Origin: Paramacrobiotus richtersi
Taxonomy: Eukaryota > Tardigrada > Eutardigrada > Parachela > Macrobiotidae
Assembly (NCBI GenBank): GCA_034698045.1
Contig: JAQGAU010000894.1
Coordinates: forward strand, 1 to 22,850
DNA: 22,850 nt
Direction: 5' to 3'
Part shown: piece by piece, positions 20,385 through 22,850 of the stretch
How positions within the stretch are numbered: the stretch's first letter is position 1
Layout of the letters: every line of letters starts with the position of its first letter
The notes under the pieces: model-generated
Databases searched by the model: none
Told to the model about the DNA's origin: nothing
The model's input: only the letters and a program-made list of their open reading frames with translations
Position numbers and translations under genes: made by a program

Positions 20385-20420
20385 TTGGATGAATCCGAGT
20401 GGTTTCCAGGTTCACAGTAG
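20385..20420 (+). CDS. possible terminal TLK exon (11 residues)
   Basis: A strong acceptor (CATTCTTTTTGTTTACCGCAG) is followed in phase 0 by LDESEWFPGSQ and TAG. An AATAAA lies 79 bp downstream. If used it would give TLK a short, non-homologous end that lacks the last kinase helices. No other acceptor before 22.3 kb gives a better ending. Confidence 0.25.
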   Translation: MDESEWFPGSQ

Positions 20421-20498
20421 ATTTATATCTTTGTTTGACTGCCATGTTCTACTGTTCGGAAAAGCTATTTCAACTGAGATCTCGTACTCTATTCAGAA

Positions 20499-20504
20499 AA
20501 TAAA
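20499..20504 (+). promoter_or_regulatory. candidate polyadenylation signal AATAAA
   Basis: The only AATAAA close behind the candidate terminal TLK exon. It abuts the poly-A run that acts as the T-run for the opposite-strand tRNA. Confidence 0.3.
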
Positions 20505-20506
20505 AG

Positions 20507-20512
20507 AAAAAA
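20507..20512 (-). terminator. RNA polymerase III T-run terminator
   Basis: Six T residues on the minus strand, two bases past the tRNA 3' end, followed by more T-rich sequence. This is the usual pol III stop. Confidence 0.85.
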
Positions 20513-20514
20513 TG

Positions 20515-20599
20515 TGCCTCTGGCGAGGTTTGAACTCGCGATCTCCGCCTGACTATCTTACTTATAAGAGCGGCGCATTAACCGCTGTGCTACAGAGGC
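20515..20599 (-). tRNA. tRNA-Ile (anticodon UAU) with 12-nt intron
   Basis: The acceptor stem GCCTCTG/CAGAGGC pairs perfectly, with discriminator A. The A box reads TAGCACAGCGG and the T arm is GCGAG-TTCAAAC-CTCGC with a perfect stem. The D stem is GCA/TGC. The anticodon stem is CCGCT/GGCGG (one G-U). The anticodon loop is CTTATAA, then 12 extra bases (AGTAAGATAGTC) before the last loop base: a canonical intron after position 37. The anticodon is UAU, reading the isoleucine codon AUA; tRNA-Ile(UAU) genes in animals commonly carry introns. No CCA is encoded, as expected for a nuclear gene. It lies antisense to the TLK gene, just behind or inside its last part. Confidence 0.95.
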
Positions 20600-20757
20600 T
20601 GATTGCTGATTGATGTGGGCAGTTAACGGTTGCAAGCTTATTACTGGTTTCCAACACGCTTGGCTACTAAAAAATTATAACAAATTTGAGTTTCAAAATT
20701 CATCGTCTTGCTATTTTGATTGCCAGAACAGACAAGCGTAGTAATTCAGGTAAGAAA

Positions 20758-22010
20758 ATTTCGCATGTGCTAATATTTTTCACAACCGGTTTTGATACGG
20801 ATTTAACATAGCAGCGAGTGAAAGGAAATGTGAATTATGAACATCGAAATTTCGCAGTGAACTATTTTTGAGCAGCAGAAACACACGAACATATGAATTC
20901 AAACAGCAATATTTTTCATTTACTAACATTCTTCATAATCAGTTTCGATACGGATTTAACATAGCAGCAAGTAAAAAATTAACAAAAATGTTAAGTTATG
21001 AACGTCAAAATTTCGCAGTTGACTATTTTTGAGCAGCAAAAACACACGAGCATATGAGTTCAAACAGCAATATTTCACATTTACTAATATTCTTCATAAT
21101 CAGTTTTGATACGGATTTAACATAGCAGCGAGTAAAAAATTAACAAGAAGGTTAAATTATGAACATCGAAATTTCGCAGTTAACTATTTTTGGGCAGCAG
21201 AAACACGCAATTATATTATTTCAAGCAGCATAATTTTGCATTTACTAATATCTTTCATAATCAGTTTTGATACGGATTTAACATAGCAGCAAGTGAAAAA
21301 TCAACAAAAATGGTAAATTATGAACGTCGAAATTTCGTAGTTAACTATTTTTGAGCAGCAAAAACACACGAACTTATGAATTCAACCAGCAATATTCTGC
21401 ATTTACTAGTAATCAGTTTTGATACGGATTTAACATAGCAGCAAGTAAACAATTAACACAAATGTTAATCATGAACGTCGAAATTTCGCACTTTACTACT
21501 TTTGAGCAGCAGAAACACGCAATTAAATTATTTCAAGCAGCAATATTTTGCATTCACTAATATAATATTTTTCATAAACAGTTTTGATACGGATTTAACA
21601 TAGCAGCAAGTGAAAAATCAACAAAAATGGTAAATTATGAACGTCGAAATTTCTCAGTTAACTATTTTTGAGCAGCAAAAACACACGAACATATGAATTC
21701 AACCAGCAATATTCTGCATTTACTAATATTTTTCATAATCAGTTTTGATACGGATTTAACATAGCAGCAAGTAAAAAATTAACACAAATGTTAATTATGA
21801 ACGTCGAAATTTCACACTTTACTACTTTTGAGCAGCAGAAACACACAAGCATATGAATTCAACCGGCAATATTTCACATTTACTAATATTTTTCACAATC
21901 AGTTCTGATACAGATTTAACATAGTAGCTAGTAGAAATTTAACAAAATGTTAAATTATGAACGTCGAAATTTAACAGTTAGCTTTTTTCTGAGTGCTGAA
22001 AAAGCACATG
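20758..22010. repeat. about 160-bp satellite with dimeric higher-order pattern
   Basis: Eight copies of GATACGGATTTAACATAG (first 18 bp of the landmark) begin at 20794, 20947, 21108, 21269, 21421, 21586, 21748 and 21907 (last diverged), spacing 152-165 bp. Each unit also has AATTATGAACGTCGAAATTT, AGCAGCA/GAAACAC and a TTTACTAATATTTTTCATAA linker. Units 4 and 6 share the variant GTGAAAAATCAACAAAAATG, and units 5 and 7 share ACACAAATGTTAAT and CGCACTTT-like endings, so the right half repeats as a dimer of about 320 bp. There are no ORFs; AT-rich. Unit length is close to one nucleosome repeat. Confidence 0.95.
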
Positions 22011-22374
22011 TGGAAGTTTGGAACTCGTTTCAGTCGTGATTTACGCTGGATTAATTTATCAGAGTCAAGAACCTGTCTGCCGTTCTGCAGTGTGTGAGCG
22101 GTACTAGATGTGAATAGCATACTGGAGAGCAAGCGTCAGTAATTTTTTTGCGTATTTTTTTGTTCGTTGAAGTTTCAGTGTTAAGGACACAGCCACTGCC
22201 AAAGGATTAGTGGTAGAGATAGTAAATATGCACGAATAAGCATTGGAAAAACATTCTCAGAAAAAACCCACAAAAAACTGAGAAAAATCGTGCTGTAAAA
22301 TACACATAAATAAAGAACGACTGAATGTAAGGGGCGATCTCATCCAAAAAAGTAACAGCAATATTAGTGCAGTA
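22011..22374. other. intergenic DNA between satellite and right-edge gene
   Basis: AT-rich, with T-runs and A-runs. No exon seen; presumably the 3' UTR and downstream flank of the minus-strand gene. Confidence 0.4.
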
Positions 22375-22850
22375 TTACATCAGCATTTTGTCAAACAGCG
22401 TACGAACAGCAGCACGATTTGCCTGCACAAACCCCTTTGCATCCAGTAACAGTACCTGACCGACATCCAGTTGGTCAGCCAACAGCAAAACTCCTTCAAT
22501 ACGCTTATTGTCCAGCACGAATCTCTCGGCATTGGCCCACTCCTCATCAGACGGCGGCCCATAGATTGGCACTGGCATTAGGCTGGTCTCACGTCCATCC
22601 CAAATGGTGTGGAACATGATCTCGGCTAGTTCCTGCAAAAATGCGCATATATGTTAATTTGTCAAGTAATAAAAATTTTCTATAAAATTATATGCATGTA
22701 CACTGTTAGCGCGACAATATTTACCATATTTACCTGCTTGAGTGAAGCGCGTGCTAAGCCAGGTTTTGGGTCGCTGACCACTTTATGGGCATCGTCCAAG
22801 GCCAGGACGTCCTTCAGAATGGTAAAGTCCTTGACCAGCTCCTTCAGACC
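22375..22850 (-). CDS. 3' end of a minus-strand gene, unidentified protein (partial)
   Basis: Two exons: 22850-22734 (open at the window edge, donor CAG|GTAAAT) and 22632-22375 (acceptor TTTTTGCAG, stop TAA). They join in phase 0 across a 101-nt intron. The visible 124 residues are well-behaved coding sequence: GLKELVKDFTILKDVLALDD, then ELAEIMFHTIWDGRETSLMP, IYGPPSDEEWANAERFVLDN and GVLLLADQLDVGQVLLLDAK. The protein is mixed alpha/beta or helical with no signal peptide or membrane segment in this part. I do not recognise the family. It converges with the TLK gene, with the tRNA and satellite between. Confidence 0.8.

Noticed and set aside
20389..20613. ORF of 74 codons across 20389-20613
   Set aside because: It runs antisense through the tRNA gene; the openness there reflects tRNA sequence.
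1..22850. Alternative genetic code with TGA as sense
   Set aside because: Several coding-like blocks contain TGA, but the firm exons (TLK, right-edge gene, 12671 gene) have none, so decay or wrong frame is simpler.

Overview
This window is animal nuclear DNA, not bacterial. Coding sequence is cut into short exons with GT-AG introns. A Tousled-like protein kinase (TLK) domain, a metazoan/plant family, is spread over five exons. There is an intron-containing nuclear tRNA gene and several kilobases of AT-rich, repeat-laden non-coding DNA. Introns are often very short (58-62 nt in the TLK gene, possibly 41 nt elsewhere), which suggests a small invertebrate. I cannot name the species or phylum.

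Left part (1-4.5 kb): no firm gene. It holds a tandem array of 93-bp units built on a 28-bp palindrome (226-713), weak exon-like blocks, and a large fold-back inverted repeat of about 0.7 kb (2235-2992) that looks like a fold-back transposon. A two-exon plus-strand gene of unknown function follows at 4.58-5.49 kb.

Middle (6.5-12.2 kb): mainly minus-strand coding blocks. The best is a three-exon 3' gene end (8451 to 7487) whose frame stays open across two 41-nt introns. Near its C-terminus is a segment resembling the STAN motif of STIL/Ana2 centriole-duplication proteins, and a coiled-coil exon lies just upstream; this identification is tentative. Further minus-strand exons (9.6-9.1 kb, 12.16-11.87 kb) may be 5' parts of the same gene or another gene. 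They are separated by a 1.55-kb element with 14-bp terminal inverted repeats (9995-11545). At 12.16-12.67 kb lies a probable divergent promoter.

Right part (12.67-22.85 kb): a plus-strand gene of unknown function starts at 12671 and has scattered candidate exons up to 17.66 kb. Directly after it come the TLK exons (17772-19600). They encode the linker, N-lobe and most of the C-lobe, but I cannot find the long N-terminal half of TLK or the last two helices of the kinase fold in the window. A minus-strand tRNA-Ile(UAU) gene with a 12-nt intron (20515-20599) follows, then a satellite of about 160-bp units in a dimeric higher-order pattern (20758-22010). The 3' end of a minus-strand gene (22375 to beyond the window) closes it.

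All exon calls come from reading frames and splice consensus by eye. In GC-rich blocks more than one frame is often open, so confidence is kept low where that happens.
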